Below are positions 46,540 to 56,365 of a stretch of DNA of 64,000 nt, one piece after another (positions within the stretch are counted from its first letter, which is position 1; the number at the start of each line of letters is the position of its first letter). A program made the translations under genes and the position numbers. This stretch comes from Actinomadura spongiicola (GTDB taxonomy: Bacteria; Actinomycetota; Actinomycetes; Streptosporangiales; Streptosporangiaceae): contig NZ_QVNQ01000002.1 of the NCBI RefSeq assembly GCF_003432485.1, forward strand, positions 310,001 to 374,000, given 5' to 3'. The notes below the pieces were generated by a model. The model was not told where the DNA came from and searched no databases. It saw only the letters and a program-made list of their open reading frames with translations.

Positions 46540-47877
46540 GCGTGCAGACCCTGACCTACGACCCCGCCGGACGCCTCAAAACCGAGAAGACGCCTGGAAC
46601 CGGGCACGTCACCAAGCTCACGCGCGGAGACCAGCAGTTCGTCTACGACTGGGACGACAACGGCAGGCTCGTCGAACGCGGGCGCGACGGGCAGCGCGCC
46701 GATCGAGGCGGGCTGGTCGACCACCATCAACACACGGTCGTGCTCGGCGAGCTTGGCGAACAACGCCTTCAGCTTCGCCTCGTCGTTACCTACGATCCAG
46801 CGGGCGCCCTCAAAAGGACCACCCGCCAAACGGCCCCACCACCACCCACGCCTACAACAGAGCAGGCCAGCTCACCGACCTGACCCACACCAACAACACC
46901 ACCCCCCTGGTCAAACACGAACTCACCTGGAACCCCCAAGGCTCACCCGCAACCGTCACCGCCACCCGCGGCACCACCAGCACAAAGGCGATCTACACCT
47001 ACGACACCGACGGCCGCATCACCAAGTTCTGCCAGGCCGACGGCGCCGAGTGCACCGACACCTCGCCCTACACGGCCTACGAATACGACCCCAACGGCAA
47101 CCGAAAGCTGACCACTCGCAAGCCCGCAGGTGGTTCAACCACCACCACTCACACCACCTTCGACAGCGACGACCGCCCCATCCAGGACAGCGCCACCGCA
47201 GACGGCCAACCTGTCGTCCGCTACACCTACGACGACAACGGAAACCTCCAAGAGCAGCAAGGCGCGAACGGCAGCAGAACCTTCACCTACGGCCTGGACG
47301 CCAACCTCCAAGGCGTCGGCCTCGAAGACGGCCGCGACGTCACCTACACCTACGACGAGAACGGCAACCGCACGAGCCGCGCCATCAACGGAATCCAAGA
47401 CGCCGGCTGGCAATGGGACGGTGTCGGCGACCTCCCGGTCCGCATCGCCGAAACCACCACCACCGGCACCATCACCCACCAGTGGTGGGCCGATCCGGTC
47501 AGCTCCCTGGGAACCGCGTTAACAGACGCTCCCGCCAACGCACCCCCCACATGGCTGCTCGCCGACGCCCAGGGCACCATCACCGACACCGCGACCACCG
47601 TCGACGACGCCCTCACCCTCACCGGTTCCGCCCAGCTCGACCCCTTCGGCGCCCCCATCTCCACCAGCGGCACCTACACGTCCAACCCGCTGCAATTCCA
47701 CGGCCAGTACCTCGACAACGTCACCGGCCTGCACGACATCCGGGCCCGCGACTACAACGCGACGACCGGAACCTTCACGGCAACCGACCCGGTCAAACCC
47801 GAACCCGGCACCCCCTTCACACCACCTACCACTACGGCTACAACAACCCGGCCGCCTACACAGGAAAAAGGTACTAG
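46540..47877 (+). pseudogene. displaced RHS 3' core, second cassette (silent)
   Basis: This segment repeats the RHS gene's distal part without a start codon. 46540-46675 copies the TYDPAGRL...DDNGRLVE region, then an IS110 fragment intervenes. From about 46790 to 47870 it copies 43850-44930 closely (offset about 2,935-2,945 bases). It still encodes FCQADGAECTDTSPYTAYEYD, DAGWQWDGVGDLPVRIAE and GLHDIRARDYNATTGTFTATDPV. A one-base deletion in CCCTTCAC-ACCACC near 47820 shifts the frame, and the RHS part then ends AAYTGKRY and a stop. It is a leftover of an earlier RHS allele or tip-exchange event. Confidence 0.8.
46676..46788 (-). mobile_element. IS110-family transposase fragment
   Basis: Read on the minus strand, this piece encodes RWIVGNDEAKLKALFAKLAEHDR and VLMVVDQPASIGALPVA, the N-terminal RuvC-like DEDD region of IS110-type transposases, in the right order. 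Only about 37 codons remain. They sit exactly where the duplicated RHS sequence jumps between two non-adjacent parts of the gene. It marks a past insertion followed by deletion. Confidence 0.65.
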
Positions 47878-47879
47878 AG

Positions 47880-47987
47880 ATTGTGGTTCCGCGCGGTAAG
47901 GTGGATTTGGAGCAGGAGAAGGCTTTGAATGATATGATTGTGGAGGGAAGAAGACGAGGGATTATCGTTAAATGGATGGAACGCTGA
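47880..47987 (+). pseudogene. stump of a second toxin tip
   Basis: Thirty-five codons (VVPRGKVDLEQEKALNDM, then IVEGRRRGIIVKWMER) end in TGA at 47985-47987. They are in a different frame from the RHS core just upstream and have no start. The basic, helical C-terminus and the overlap with the following gene are what one expects for the end of a polymorphic toxin whose main part was deleted. No toxin family can be named from so little. Confidence 0.5.
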
Positions 47988-48418
47988 AGTTTTCCCATGT
48001 CGAAAGATGTTGTGTGTATGGCTGGCGAGATCAACTGATAATAGTTCCGATTTATGAGTCGAAAAGAGGTAATTGGAGTGACCTCGCGCCGATAGTCTTG
48101 GCCAATTTTTCATCGGTTTCCTTGACTGCTGCTGTTGGTTCAGCTTTGAGCCAATCGCGCAGGGGACGTGCACCGAAGGATGCGGAGTGGCCTGTCCTCG
48201 CATCAGTGGGAGTTGATTCGGAGAACGATTTTTACAAAGATGCCCACCCTCGCTGCATTTTTGTCTCTAAACGGTCACAAAAATGCACGGTATCTGTCTG
48301 GAATAAAGCTCTGGATGGACGGGGATATGAGCTGTCTAAGCAGGACGTTATTGAGATACCCATGGATGTCCAAAAAGACGAGCCTGGGGCATCTCTGCTA
48401 ACGATTTTGGGCCTGTAA
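47972..48418 (+). CDS. orphan putative immunity protein for the lost toxin
   Basis: This is a 148-residue soluble protein: GWRDQLIIVPIYESKRGNWSD near the start, FSSVSLTAAVGSALSQSRRG, WPVLASVGVDSENDFY and a beta-rich second half ending LLTILGL. I do not recognise the family with certainty. Its ATG overlaps the toxin stump by 16 bases, the arrangement expected of toxin-immunity pairs, and its GC content is low. The toxin is broken but this frame is intact, so it may have been kept to protect against siblings that still carry that tip. Confidence 0.6.
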   Translation: MDGTLKFSHVERCCVYGWRDQLIIVPIYESKRGNWSDLAPIVLANFSSVSLTAAVGSALSQSRRGRAPKDAEWPVLASVGVDSENDFYKDAHPRCIFVSKRSQKCTVSVWNKALDGRGYELSKQDVIEIPMDVQKDEPGASLLTILGL

Positions 48419-48666
48419 TCTTCCTGTCTTTTAACAAATAAAACTGTTCGCGGCCTTTAGCTCCCGACAAACTGGGGAGTCGTTCAGTGTTGGGCCATCT
48501 GCGCCGACGCGTCCGGAGAAAGTCACTAGTCTAGTTCGCGTTTGAAGTGACGGTTCGCTTGGATTTGTGACCCGCCACAATTGTGACTCGATAGTCAATT
48601 ATCCTACGCTAAACCGCCCAATCATTACGTATCAATGCCGAATTGACAATCTGTCGTTAGGTTGAA

Positions 48667-49230
48667 ATGAATCTACGGGAATCCTTGGCTTCGGCAGGTC
48701 TTGCACTTGTGAATCAATGCGTTGACCCGAGCGGTCTTATACCTCCCGTCGTCACCAGTCAAGCACCGTGCGTTCCCCCCGAGGATGGGCGCATTGATTT
48801 TGAGGTGGACAAGCAGGATTCTCAAGCGCTTAAGAAGGCGAACGCGGGCTGGTATTGTTTATCTCTTGAGGCTTGTCTGTTCACTGAGGTCGACCGTAGG
48901 TTTCTGGTAGGGCTCCTATCATCCTCTGAGGACGCTCCCTCTGAGTGGTTCTGCGTAGAGTTGCAGAGTGTCTGGGACATTATGGGAAATGGAGCGGCAT
49001 GCTTGCTGGGTAGTGATTTTTGTCGCCCAGAGTTTCGCATGTTGTCGCTTGATGGACAGGTTCTTTCTTGCGGAAGTACATGGGAAAGCGTGATTAGCTG
49101 CTTTACGATACCAACGCCACATCGCTCGTCGGTTCTTCGTAGGTTCGCCGCGGCGGTGGCAATTGATGAATACCATCACCCTACGGAACGTATCGCAGCG
49201 CGTCATTGGCTCGACGAAAATCCTTGGTAG
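48667..49230 (+). CDS. hypothetical low-GC island protein, possible orphan immunity gene
   Basis: This 187-residue protein has no signal or transmembrane segment. Visible features are a Cys-containing N-terminal region, WYCLSLEACLFTEVDRRFLVGLL, an aromatic FCVELQSVWDIMG segment, and a C-terminus RIAARHWLDENPW. Composition is far from core-genome codon use. I do not recognise it. Its place after a toxin/immunity remnant suggests another immunity-type gene, but this is inferred only from location. The start ATG at 48667 has a weak GTTAGG site. The 48419-48666 gap is AT-rich without a gene. Confidence 0.45.
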   Translation: MNLRESLASAGLALVNQCVDPSGLIPPVVTSQAPCVPPEDGRIDFEVDKQDSQALKKANAGWYCLSLEACLFTEVDRRFLVGLLSSSEDAPSEWFCVELQSVWDIMGNGAACLLGSDFCRPEFRMLSLDGQVLSCGSTWESVISCFTIPTPHRSSVLRRFAAAVAIDEYHHPTERIAARHWLDENPW

Positions 49231-49294
49231 AATCTCATTGGCGACCGGCCCACTAAGACCGTGTCCTATGTGGTGGTTGGTCGTTGGACTCGGT

Positions 49295-50100
49295 ATGGGT
49301 CAGGGAACGTGGAGTTGGATCGTGCCGGGCGGATTATGGGAGATCGCCAAACCGTTGATTCCGCCGTCGAGGGTGCGCCCCCAGGGCGGTGGTACGCCAG
49401 ACACCCCTGATGAGACGGTGTTCGCGGCGATCGTGTAGGTGTTGGTCAGCGGTTGCGCGTGGCGGGTGTTGCCGCCGTGCTTTGGGATCTCGAAATCGAC
49501 CGCGCACCACCGGTTTGTGATCTGGTCGCGGGCCGGGGTGTGGGGCCGGTTGCACGAGGCGGTGCTGCATCGGCTGGATGATGCTGGCCTGGTCGATGTC
49601 TCGCGGGTCGTGCTCGACTCCGCGCACGTGCGGGCGAAAAAGGGGGCGAACACACCGGTCCGAGCCCCGTGGACCGGGGTAAGCCGGGTTCCAAGATGCA
49701 CGTCCTGTCGGACGCGAACGGACTGCCCCTGGTCGTCGGTGTCTCGGCCGCTAACGTCCACGACAGCCACGGCCTGAAGCCCATGGTGGCCGGCCACCAC
49801 ACGAGACACGACCCTGACCCCGCAGCTCTACCTCAAACCCCAGCGCCTGCATGCCGATAAAGCCTACGACCAGCCCGACCTGCGCCAATGGTCACGCGGC
49901 CAACGCATCGGCGCCCGCATCGCCCGCAAAGGCATCGAATCCAGCCAACGTTTAGGCCGCCGACGATGGGTCATCGAACGCACCCTGTCCTGGCTGATCG
50001 GTTACCGCAGACTCAACCACCGCTATGAACGCAACCCCCGCAACTACCTGGCATTCCTTGGCCTCGCAGCAGCCCTTTGCTGGATCTCAGCCGTGACCCC
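49295..50100 (+). pseudogene. decayed IS5-family transposase
   Basis: The transposase is recognisable across three frames: WIVPGGLWEIAKPLIPPSRVRPQGGGTPDTPDETVFAAIV, then LVSGCAWRVLPPCFGISKSTAHHRF, VVLDSAHVRAKKG, SKMHVLSDANGLPLVVGVSAANVHDS, and finally RRRWVIERTLSWLIGYRRLNHRYE. A TAG at 49436-49438 replaces a Tyr codon. A one-base loss in the G-run near 49640 and another indel near 49815 shift the frame. Terminal inverted repeats are not evident. The copy is dead and its right part appears truncated into foreign sequence after about 50090. Confidence 0.85.
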
Positions 50101-50123
50101 GAGCGTGCGGCGTACAAAACGAC

Positions 50124-50342
50124 ATGCTCCGTTTGACTCTGGAGCCTTACGCGTTCGATCATTGGCTGCGCACTGGGGAAACCGTGTTCATTGTCAAAGC
50201 CATTCATGATTTTAGTAGAGAAATGCCACTGGGCTCTGTCTCGCAGCATTTCTATGTCTACTATCACGGTGCTGCGTGGGTTATGGTTTCAACGAACGGG
50301 CACGGTTGGATCAAGGACGCGGAAGGCGGCATGCTCGGTTAG
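50124..50342 (+). CDS. small hypothetical island ORF, perhaps truncated
   Basis: This is a 72-residue frame starting ATG at 50124, right after the IS5 remnant: LTLEPYAFDHWLRTGETVF, then FYVYYHGAAWVMVSTNGHGW. The aromatic, beta-like pattern and low GC suggest a real protein fragment rather than chance. It may be the remainder of a gene cut by the IS. Function unknown. Confidence 0.35.
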   Translation: MLRLTLEPYAFDHWLRTGETVFIVKAIHDFSREMPLGSVSQHFYVYYHGAAWVMVSTNGHGWIKDAEGGMLG

Positions 50343-50371
50343 GTCTTTTCGATAAAAGTGTTGGAGATGAT

Positions 50372-50725
50372 GTGGGCTACGATTTTCATATTACGCGAGC
50401 CAATAGCTGGTTCGATAGTGAACAATACCCCATTACTTTGGAGGAGTGGGAATCTTTCGCTCGAGGTAACCAGTCATTGGAATTGGAGTTGGATAGCAGT
50501 ATAACCTTCACCAATTTCGGGACACTGAACATCTATGCTCTGAAGTGCGATCCTAGTCGCGATGTCACCTTGAGTTGGTACGATTTCCGCATTGAAGTTA
50601 CAGGGATTCAAGATATCGAAGCTATCCGCGCGTGTGTCATCTTGGCGGAGGCACTCCAAGCAAACTTTCTTGGTGACGAGGGAGAGAAGTACCTTCCAGA
50701 CGGGACGGGAATCTCTGAGGAGTAG
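50372..50725 (+). CDS. hypothetical protein with YDFHITRA N-terminus, immunity-like
   Basis: This is a 117-residue protein starting GYDFHITRANSWFDSEQYPITLEEW. I recall this N-terminal pattern from small bacterial proteins found near polymorphic toxin loci, usually of unknown or immunity function. The rest is LELDSSITFTNFGTLNIYAL, a WYDFRIEVTG strand and an Ala-rich helix, then an acidic tail. The start GTG at 50372 has GGAG seven bases upstream; earlier in-frame codons look non-coding. It has low GC like its neighbours. No adjacent toxin is visible, so it is an orphan. Confidence 0.5.
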   Translation: MGYDFHITRANSWFDSEQYPITLEEWESFARGNQSLELELDSSITFTNFGTLNIYALKCDPSRDVTLSWYDFRIEVTGIQDIEAIRACVILAEALQANFLGDEGEKYLPDGTGISEE

Positions 50726-51489
50726 TACTGAATGCCTGACGAAACGCAGATCCCACATGGCCAACCCATCGCGTTGGAATCTGGAATCCTCTACGCCTGC
50801 GCGATCGTCATAGTGTTCCGCGAAGCCAATGGCGCCTAGTACCTTAAGGGTGTCGTCAAGATCGGCGATTACTTGAGGAGCCGCTGGCCTTCCACGGCTT
50901 CCCCGGGCTGAGCCTTGGCGGCAACGTACCACCAACACGATCGAGAGCACCTTCCCCACCGTCCGGCACCGGCCGAGGTTACCTAGGGCCCGGTCTCGCT
51001 CCGCCGGGCTCGATATGGCCTCTAGCTGATTGAGTTCGTTCAGACCGGCTGGTGCCTGGACAACGCATCCCAGCTGGCCGTGCTCGCTCGTGTAGGCGCG
51101 GAGGGACGTCGCGCTTGTCGAGCGTTCAGGAGGAGGCCGCGGTATGACCGGATCGCATGAAGAGCCCGCTGATGCGACTGGTGGGCAAGGATTTTTTTCA
51201 TCCTCGACGGACCTGTTCGGTGACTCTACAGGTAAGCATTCAGTGCCGGTGCCTTGGGGTGCAATGAATGCGCGGGTTGCGTGATCGCGGCGCGGGGAGT
51301 GAAAGTTCAGTGGGTAACGGGTAAGTGGCGTCGAATGAAGCTGGTACCGGGTCGTGTCGGTGGGTGTCCCAATCGGGCACATCCGAATCAGCGACGCTGG
51401 GGCGAGGAATCCTCCGGCGTGTCGGCATGAGGCATGTCTCGTAGGCGCATCTTAGCGCGTCGGCCTGCGAAGCGCGCAGTCCGGGGGCG
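50726..51489. other. decayed region with possible regulator remnant
   Basis: No confident gene is seen. On the minus strand around 50890-51070 a frame reads LNELNQLEAISSPAERDRALGNLG, which resembles the start of actinobacterial HTH proteins (AINALEAIDDPVERARALG type) but then degenerates. A plus-strand frame at 51144-51284 (46 codons, MTGSHEEPADATGG) follows a strong AGGAGG site but matches nothing known to me. Both are weak; the stretch looks like mobile-element debris. Confidence 0.3.
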
Positions 51490-51885
51490 TCAACTTTTGG
51501 TGGGGGTAGGGGTGGAGGTGGGGGACCTGGGGGCGAGGCTCTTGCATTGTTGGGTTGCCTTGGCGACTGTGGGGTCGTTTGTGTTGAGTGCCAAGGGTTC
51601 GGTTAGGGGTGGGAGTTTCTTGATGCCGTGCTGCATTAGGCACTTGCCGTAGGCTGAGTCGGCGTAGGTGAACTTGCGTTCTTTGGCCAGGCGTGGGCCT
51701 TCCACCGTTGACGGTGACGGTGCTGATGGTCCGGGGAGTTCCTTGACCTCTCGGGTGGGCGGTTTGGAATCGCCGCCTAGGGTCGTCATTAGGAAGGCTG
51801 CGGCGGCTATGCCGGTTATGCCTAGGAGGAAGGGGAGAACTTTTCGGGGGGTGAGCTGAAGCTTTTCGCTGCGCTGCTCTTTCAT
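51490..51885 (-). CDS. small membrane-anchored protein with Cys-pair extracellular domain
   Basis: This is a 131-residue protein. It has a basic start (MKEQRSEKLQLTPRK), one transmembrane helix (VLPFLLGITGIAAAAFLMTTL, about 16-36), a Pro-rich linker, and a short domain with YGKCLMQHGIKKLPPL...ATQQCKSL, so two Cys may pair. Similar one-pass proteins with a small CMRxHGV-type domain are frequent in actinomycetes and uncharacterised. The start ATG at 51885 follows AAGGCAAGGG. An in-frame extension to 51969 lacks a ribosome site. Confidence 0.65.
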   Translation of the reverse strand: MKEQRSEKLQLTPRKVLPFLLGITGIAAAAFLMTTLGGDSKPPTREVKELPGPSAPSPSTVEGPRLAKERKFTYADSAYGKCLMQHGIKKLPPLTEPLALNTNDPTVAKATQQCKSLAPRSPTSTPTPTKS

Positions 51886-52118
51886 CCCTTGCCTTTCGTG
51901 TGCAACGGCACAGGAAAGATCACTGGGCCTCGGAGGTTCCCTGTTCGCGTCCCTGACCTGCGGTGTCAAGCATCGTCCCCCGTGGTTGGAGCATGCAAGC
52001 TTGTGGTTCGGATGCGTTGCACAAAATCGGACATGGGGTGCGCTGAGGTGGCCGGCTCCTGGGGGGTTGGTGCTTTGGAGTGGGTGTATTGGGTTCGTTG
52101 TTTTTCTCGAAGGTCCGT

Positions 52119-52898
52119 ATGCTTCGCGGGGTGTTGGAGTCTCGGAGTACTCGGCCGGATGCTGTGGGGGCGGACGGGTGGCCTGTTGTTCAGCGGTCGG
52201 TTCCGGAGCGTGGGCGGCCTGTCGGGGCGGTGTGGCGGACCTTGCAGGCGGTCGGCTCCATCGTTGGGGTTCAGGTGCTGGCGGTGGGTGTTTGTCTGCT
52301 GGTGGTCAGTAGCTATCGGAGGGCGGCTGCCGGGTGGGTGCTGCCGTTGGTCGGGGTTCTTGATGTTCTCGTTTCGGTGCAGATCGCGTGGTTGGCCGTC
52401 CGGGACATTCGGCTTGCTGGGAAGGGGACGGTCGGCGCGCGTGTTGTTTTGGCGTTTGTGGTGGTCGGAATGCCTGTTGGGGCGGGGGTGGGTGGGCTTG
52501 CCGTTCAGAGGTACATGAACCGTCCGGTGGACGGTGCGTTCGACTCTGCGGTGATGGACCGGGATCTCAGGTTGACGGCGACCGAGTTTCGGTGTGGGGG
52601 CAAGGTTCGGCGGGTTGTTGTGCGGGGGACGTTGTGCCGGGTCTCGTTGGCCGTTGCCAACACGGGGTCCGTGGAGGCGCGGTTCGAGGCTGGGGTGCAG
52701 CGGTTGCGGGAAGAAGAGGCCGAGTATCGCGGCTCGACGCTGGTCGTGGGACGGCAGAGGCGGCCGGTCTGGGAGGTCAAGCCGGGGGCGGAGGTGCGGG
52801 GGGTTCTGGTCTTCGACGTGCCGCGCGGGACGGTGCCTCGCTCGCTTGAGTTGAGGGCGGAGGCGGACAGTCGGGGAGTGCGGCTGCCTGTGTCGTGA
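52119..52898 (+). CDS. membrane protein with DUF4352-like extracellular domain
   Basis: This is a 259-residue protein. After about 35 soluble residues come three hydrophobic segments (about 45-65, 75-95 and 108-130). A beta-sandwich-like domain follows with FRCGGKVRRVVVRGTLCRVSLAVANTGSVEARFEAG and a late VKPGAEVRGVLVFDVPRGT, the pattern of DUF4352-type domains. Two Cys are placed to form a disulfide. The start at ATG 52119 follows GAAGG; GTG 52080 is an alternative. It ends just before the convergent DUF5319 gene. GC is slightly lower than the flanking core. Confidence 0.65.
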   Translation: MLRGVLESRSTRPDAVGADGWPVVQRSVPERGRPVGAVWRTLQAVGSIVGVQVLAVGVCLLVVSSYRRAAAGWVLPLVGVLDVLVSVQIAWLAVRDIRLAGKGTVGARVVLAFVVVGMPVGAGVGGLAVQRYMNRPVDGAFDSAVMDRDLRLTATEFRCGGKVRRVVVRGTLCRVSLAVANTGSVEARFEAGVQRLREEEAEYRGSTLVVGRQRRPVWEVKPGAEVRGVLVFDVPRGTVPRSLELRAEADSRGVRLPVS

Positions 52899-52900
52899 CG

Positions 52901-53290
52901 TCAGTTTTCGTCGCGGCCCTCTTCGCTGTCGATGACGCCGTCGACGTAGCCGCGGGCGTACTCCCAGCTCACGTAGTCGACGGGGTCGGGGGACATGGCC
53001 GGCTCGTGGACGCGGGGAAGGCCCTGGTCGAGCAGGTGGCGGAGGTTCCCGTGGAGCAGGTCCCAGTCGATGTAGTGGAGCTTGCCGCAGTCGCCGCAGT
53101 CGACGGTGAGGCCGCGCACGCCGAGGGGCTCCAGCAGGGCTCGGAAGACCTCCAGGTCGGCGAGGTCGGCCAGCACGTCTTCCCGCTCCGTCACGCTGAG
53201 CGGAGCGGCGTCGTCGCCCGGGTCCCCTAGCGCCGCGGCCGGGTCCTCCGGGTCTCCGGCGAACGGGTCGAGCGGAGCGTCGTCGTGCAC
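52901..53290 (-). CDS. DUF5319 family protein
   Basis: This is a 129-residue acidic protein, homologous by pattern and location to the mycobacterial Rv3412-type gene next to guaB. After an Asp/Pro-rich start it has LSVTEREDVLADLADLEVFRALLEPLGVRGL, a CGDCGKLHYIDWDLLHGNLRHLL core with two Cys, and a final SWEYARGYVDGVIDSEEGRDEN. The function is unknown. It is divergent from guaB across 230 bases that must hold both promoters. Confidence 0.85.
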   Translation of the reverse strand: MHDDAPLDPFAGDPEDPAAALGDPGDDAAPLSVTEREDVLADLADLEVFRALLEPLGVRGLTVDCGDCGKLHYIDWDLLHGNLRHLLDQGLPRVHEPAMSPDPVDYVSWEYARGYVDGVIDSEEGRDEN

Positions 53291-53376
53291 ACACCCACGC
53301 TACTGCGCCACGCGCGGGGAGGTGCACCCCCAGGCCGTTCCGTGTCGAATTGGTTACGGAATGTATGGGAATGTGA

Positions 53377-55014
<1,638 letters not shown>

Positions 55015-55054
55015 TCTCGACCGTCCCACGCCCTGACGTAAGCTCTTGCGGGGC

Positions 55055-55077
55055 TGTTCCCGCGGTCGGCGGGAACA
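55055..55077 (+). terminator. hairpin between guaB and guaB3
   Basis: TGTTCCCGC (55055-55063) and GCGGGAACA (55069-55077) form a perfect nine-base stem with a five-base loop. It may lower read-through from guaB into guaB3 rather than block it fully. Confidence 0.5.
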
Positions 55078-55128
55078 CCCGGCTGGACGATGACCGGCAC
55101 GGCGCCGGGGCGAGGAAGAAGGGGCGCA

Positions 55129-56256
55129 GTGGCTGCTGAGGTGGAGATCGGACGGGGCAAGAGCGGCCGCCGGGCGTACGCCTTCGACGACATCGGCATC
55201 GTGCCGTCCCGCCGGACGCGTGATCCCGAGGAGGTCAGCGTCGCCTGGCAGATCGACGCCTACCGGTTCGAGATGCCGCTGGTCGTCGCGCCGATGGACA
55301 GTGTGGTCAGCCCCGCCACCGCCATCGCCGTCGGACGGCTCGGCGGCCTCGCCGTGCTCGATCTCGAAGGGCTGTGGACCCGCTACGAGAACCCCGAGCC
55401 GTTGCTCGCCGAGATCGCCTCGCTGGACGACGTGCGCGCCACCCAGCGCCTCCAGGAGATCTACACCGAGCCGATCAAGGAGGAGCTGATCGGTCGCCGG
55501 ATCGAGGAGATCCGCGAGGCCGGGGTCACCGTCGCGGCCCGGTTGTCGCCGCAGCGCACCGCCCAGTTCCACAAGGCCGTCATCGACGCGGGCGTCGACC
55601 TGTTCGTCATCCGTGGCACGACCGTGTCCGCCGAGCACGTGTCGGGACGCGCCGAACCGCTGAACCTGAAGCAGTTCATCTACGACCTGGACGTCCCCGT
55701 CATCGTCGGCGGCTGCTCCACGTACACCGCCGCGCTGCACCTGATGCGCACCGGCGCGGCCGGGGTGCTCGTCGGGTTCGGCGGCGGGTCCGGGCACACC
55801 ACGCGGACCGTCCTCGGTGTCGCCGTCCCCATGGCCACCGCGGTCGCGGACGTCGCCGCCGCCCGCCGCGACTACATGGACGAGTCCGGCGGGCGCTACG
55901 TGCACGTCATCGCCGACGGCGGCATGGTCAACAGCGGTGACATCGCCAAGGCGTTCGCGTGCGGCTCCGACGCCGTCATGGTCGGGTCGCCGTTCGCCCG
56001 GTCCACCGAGGCGCCGGGACGCGGCTACCACTGGGGCAGCGAGGCCCACCACGGCGACGTCCCGCGCGGCACCCGGCTGGAACTCGGGACGATCGGGACG
56101 ATGGAGCAGATCCTGCACGGCCCGTCCCATGTCGCGGACGGTTCGATGAACCTCATCGGGGCCCTGCGGCGCGCGATGGCGACGTCCGGGTACACGGAGC
56201 TGAAGGAGTTCCAGCGGGTCCAGGTCGTGGTGGCCCCCCGCCGGTTCGCCGACTGA
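55129..56256 (+). CDS. guaB3: GuaB3 family IMP dehydrogenase-related protein
   Basis: This 375-residue TIM-barrel protein belongs to the actinobacterial and cyanobacterial GuaB3 group, lacking the CBS pair. It has YAFDDIGIVPSRRTRDPEEV at the start, FEMPLVVAPMDSVVSPATA, VIVGGCSTYTAALHLMRTGAAGVLVGFGGG, and GGMVNSGDIAKAFACGSDAVMVGSPFA. The catalytic-loop Cys of true IMPDH (GSICTTR) is not visible at the equivalent site, where GGGSGHTTR stands. Work on GuaB3 outside this genome points to GMP reductase-type activity, so annotation as a second IMPDH would be unsafe. The start is GTG 55129. Confidence 0.92.
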   Translation: MAAEVEIGRGKSGRRAYAFDDIGIVPSRRTRDPEEVSVAWQIDAYRFEMPLVVAPMDSVVSPATAIAVGRLGGLAVLDLEGLWTRYENPEPLLAEIASLDDVRATQRLQEIYTEPIKEELIGRRIEEIREAGVTVAARLSPQRTAQFHKAVIDAGVDLFVIRGTTVSAEHVSGRAEPLNLKQFIYDLDVPVIVGGCSTYTAALHLMRTGAAGVLVGFGGGSGHTTRTVLGVAVPMATAVADVAAARRDYMDESGGRYVHVIADGGMVNSGDIAKAFACGSDAVMVGSPFARSTEAPGRGYHWGSEAHHGDVPRGTRLELGTIGTMEQILHGPSHVADGSMNLIGALRRAMATSGYTELKEFQRVQVVVAPRRFAD

Positions 56257-56365
56257 GATCACCCTGAGACCGAACCCACGCGGAATCGGCGCTTCCCGGT
56301 GTGGCCCCCTCCCTACTCTGGGGTAGGTAACCGCTCGGAACCGAACCGCTATGGGGGGAATCGCG

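Noticed and set aside
49295..50100. Programmed frameshifting in the IS5 transposase
   Set aside because: A nonsense codon and two separate indels are present, not one slippery heptamer. The pattern is decay.
50474..51382. A 300-codon minus-strand gene downstream of the orphan immunity-like gene
   Set aside because: It overlaps the better supported plus-strand gene at 50372-50725. Only a short HTH-like stretch is recognisable, so at most it is debris.
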